The notes below the pieces were generated by a model. It did no database searches. It worked only from the letters and a program-made list of their open reading frames with translations, and had not been told where the DNA came from. The position numbers and the translations under genes are program-made. From NCBI RefSeq assembly GCF_026241225.1, contig NZ_JAPFQP010000002.1, positions 372,001-436,000 of the forward strand: a DNA stretch of 64,000 bases, given 5' to 3'. Positions 62,401 through 64,000 of the stretch are shown piece by piece. The number at the start of each line of letters is the position of its first letter. Position 1 is the first letter of the stretch. The DNA is from Lentiprolixibacter aurantiacus. GTDB taxonomy: Bacteria; Bacteroidota; Bacteroidia; Flavobacteriales; Flavobacteriaceae.

Positions 62401-64000
62401 ATGGCAAAAAAGAGAAAAAAGTCGAAGACATCATCAGCCGGGAAAAAAGGCTTTTCTTTGACCCTATCTACTCAAAACAAGATTATCCTTGGAAGTCTGC
62501 TGATCCTCTTCAGCATTGCACTGTTTTTCTCATTTGCTTCCTTTTATTTCAGCTGGCAGGCCGATCAGAGCCTGCTGACGGAATTTTCCAACCGCAATGA
62601 ACAGGCCGAAAACCTCCTGAACAAGTTCGGAGCCAGCGTTAGTCATTTCTTTATGTACCGCGGATTTGGCCTGGCCTCCTTTATATTACCTGTTCTACTG
62701 TGTATAACAGGGCTTTACCTGTTTCTCGGGATTGATCGCAAAGGACTGCTCAGCAAATGGATCTGGGGCCTGGTATTCCTGATCTGGATATCCATTGCCC
62801 TGGGCTTCTTCGCGCTTGAAAAACCATTGCTCGGCGGACTTATTGGTTACGAAATGAACGATTTCCTTCAGGATTATACAGGGAAGATCGGAGTATTGCT
62901 CTTGTTATTATTTGGCCTGACCATTATCCTGGTACGTTTGTTTCGTTTTTCACCTCAGGGAATCGCAAAGTACTTTCGCACCAAGGCCAGGGCCGTTAAA
63001 AAGGAATTTGACACCCCGGTTACGGAAACCAATCTTTCTTTAGAGCCCGAACCGGAAACAGAACAGGAAATTCCAGATCCGTATACACACAAAGAGGACA
63101 TCCCTGTTTTAGAATCTGAAAAATCTGAGTCCTCTTTCCTTACCGAGGATGATGCTGGTTCGGACATTAAAATTGAAGTGGAGACCGTACAGGAAGAAAA
63201 GGAAGAAACCGACATCCTGGCCGAAAAACTGGTTGAGGATTTCGGGGAGTATGACCCAACCCTGGAACTGGGCAATTACAAGTTTCCGCACCTGGAACTG
63301 CTGGATACCCACGGTGCAGCTGGTGGGATTACAATCAATCAGGAAGAACTCGAGGAAAACAAGAATCGCATTGTCAACACCCTCAGGAATTACAAAATTG
63401 GCATTTCCCAGATAAAAGCTACCATAGGGCCTACGGTAACCCTTTACGAAATAGTGCCGGAGGCTGGCATTCGTATTTCCAAGATCAAAAACCTGGAAGA
63501 CGATATTGCCCTGTCCCTCGCAGCATTGGGTATCAGGATCATAGCGCCTATCCCCGGAAAGGGAACCATTGGTATTGAGGTGCCCAACAAGAATGCCACC
63601 ATTGTATCCATGCGTTCCGTTATTGCTTCCTCCAAATTTCAGAATGCGGAAATGGAACTGCCCATTGCCTTTGGTAAAACCATTAGCAATGAAACCTTTG
63701 TAGTAGACCTGGCTAAAATGCCCCATATGTTAATGGCGGGTGCCACCGGACAGGGTAAATCCGTTGGTCTCAACGCCGTATTGACTTCCCTACTTTACAA
63801 GAAGCATCCGGCCGAAGTAAAATTTATCCTGGTAGACCCCAAAAAGGTAGAACTTACGCTGTACAACAAGATTGAAAGGCATTACCTCGCAAAGCTGCCG
63901 GATGTCCCGGATGCCATAATCACAGATAACCAGCAGGTAATCAATACCCTGAACTCCCTTTGCATAGAAATGGACAACCGCTATGAGCTGCTAAAGATGG
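62401..64000 (+). CDS. ftsK: DNA translocase FtsK, partial (3' end beyond window)
   Basis: Cell-division DNA pump that resolves chromosome dimers. The first 533 codons are present: a basic N-terminus (MAKKRKKSKTSSAGKKG), four membrane helices (about 20-190), an acidic linker, and the start of the RecA-like motor with Walker A GATGQGKS (residues 447-454) and VKFILVDPKKVELT. The C-terminal gamma domain is off the edge. The ATG at 62401 is the first in frame. Confidence 0.95.
   Translation, partial: MAKKRKKSKTSSAGKKGFSLTLSTQNKIILGSLLILFSIALFFSFASFYFSWQADQSLLTEFSNRNEQAENLLNKFGASVSHFFMYRGFGLASFILPVLLCITGLYLFLGIDRKGLLSKWIWGLVFLIWISIALGFFALEKPLLGGLIGYEMNDFLQDYTGKIGVLLLLLFGLTIILVRLFRFSPQGIAKYFRTKARAVKKEFDTPVTETNLSLEPEPETEQEIPDPYTHKEDIPVLESEKSESSFLTEDDAGSDIKIEVETVQEEKEETDILAEKLVEDFGEYDPTLELGNYKFPHLELLDTHGAAGGITINQEELEENKNRIVNTLRNYKIGISQIKATIGPTVTLYEIVPEAGIRISKIKNLEDDIALSLAALGIRIIAPIPGKGTIGIEVPNKNATIVSMRSVIASSKFQNAEMELPIAFGKTISNETFVVDLAKMPHMLMAGATGQGKSVGLNAVLTSLLYKKHPAEVKFILVDPKKVELTLYNKIERHYLAKLPDVPDAIITDNQQVINTLNSLCIEMDNRYELLKM

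Noticed and set aside
1-64000. CRISPR arrays, transposases, rRNA or tRNA genes
   Set aside because: Looked for in all gaps; no repeated spacer pattern, transposase domain or conserved RNA sequence was seen.

Overview
The window is a 64 kb chromosomal stretch of a Bacteroidota bacterium, most likely a marine-type Flavobacteriaceae (Muricauda/Robiginitalea-like). The pointers are Bacteroidota-type -7 elements (TAnnTTTG) before several genes instead of sigma70 boxes, SusC/TonB-receptor-like barrels with a carboxypeptidase-regulatory-like N-terminus, many flavobacterial 'KKxx..Q' signal peptides, and a flavobacterial leu/ilv gene order. The genus is inference. No rRNA, tRNA, CRISPR array or intact insertion sequence was seen. 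Both window edges cut genes: uvrD/pcrA at the left, ftsK at the right.

Layout. 0-9.5 kb: DNA repair genes (uvrD, recG) around an exported M20 amidohydrolase, two small unknowns, and a patatin-M1 aminopeptidase pair. 9.7-21.6 kb: branched-chain amino-acid block. leuC-leuD-(leuA/cimA-like)-leuB on + converges with ilvD-ilvB-ilvN-ilvC-gapN on -. GapN makes NADPH, which IlvC consumes. 21.8-26.1 kb: nitroreductase, then a 5-oxoprolinase operon (Nramp-like transporter, pxpA, pxpB, pxpC). 26.2-38.7 kb: mixed accessory genes, namely a small PD-(D/E)XK-like protein, a Tat-exported HisC-like aminotransferase, a large Pro/Glu-rich secreted protein, a methyltransferase, a DUF819 permease, an acyl-CoA ligase, three small lipoproteins with duplicated promoters, and a class C beta-lactamase-like hydrolase.

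38.7-47.2 kb is visibly AT-rich accessory DNA: a LuxR-type regulator followed by a TonB-receptor-like barrel, two small secreted proteins, and a second barrel paralogue. Three things stand out. The first barrel carries a SPOR-like domain spliced into its carboxypeptidase-regulatory-like domain. The LuxR gene and one small secreted-protein gene share an FNR-like palindrome plus a second element at identical spacing. A decayed copy of the last ~18 codons of comM lies at 43.67 kb, 3.5 kb from the intact comM 3' end and in the same orientation, as expected if a cassette integrated at the comM 3' end.

47.2-64 kb is mostly core: comM/yifB; a tilS-dsbD-penicillin acylase operon; an FMN reductase; a membrane acyltransferase; lpdA; an Lrp regulator divergent from a Cys/Met-metabolism PLP enzyme with a near-consensus Lrp box between them; an NhaC antiporter; tpx-dgkA; and ftsK.
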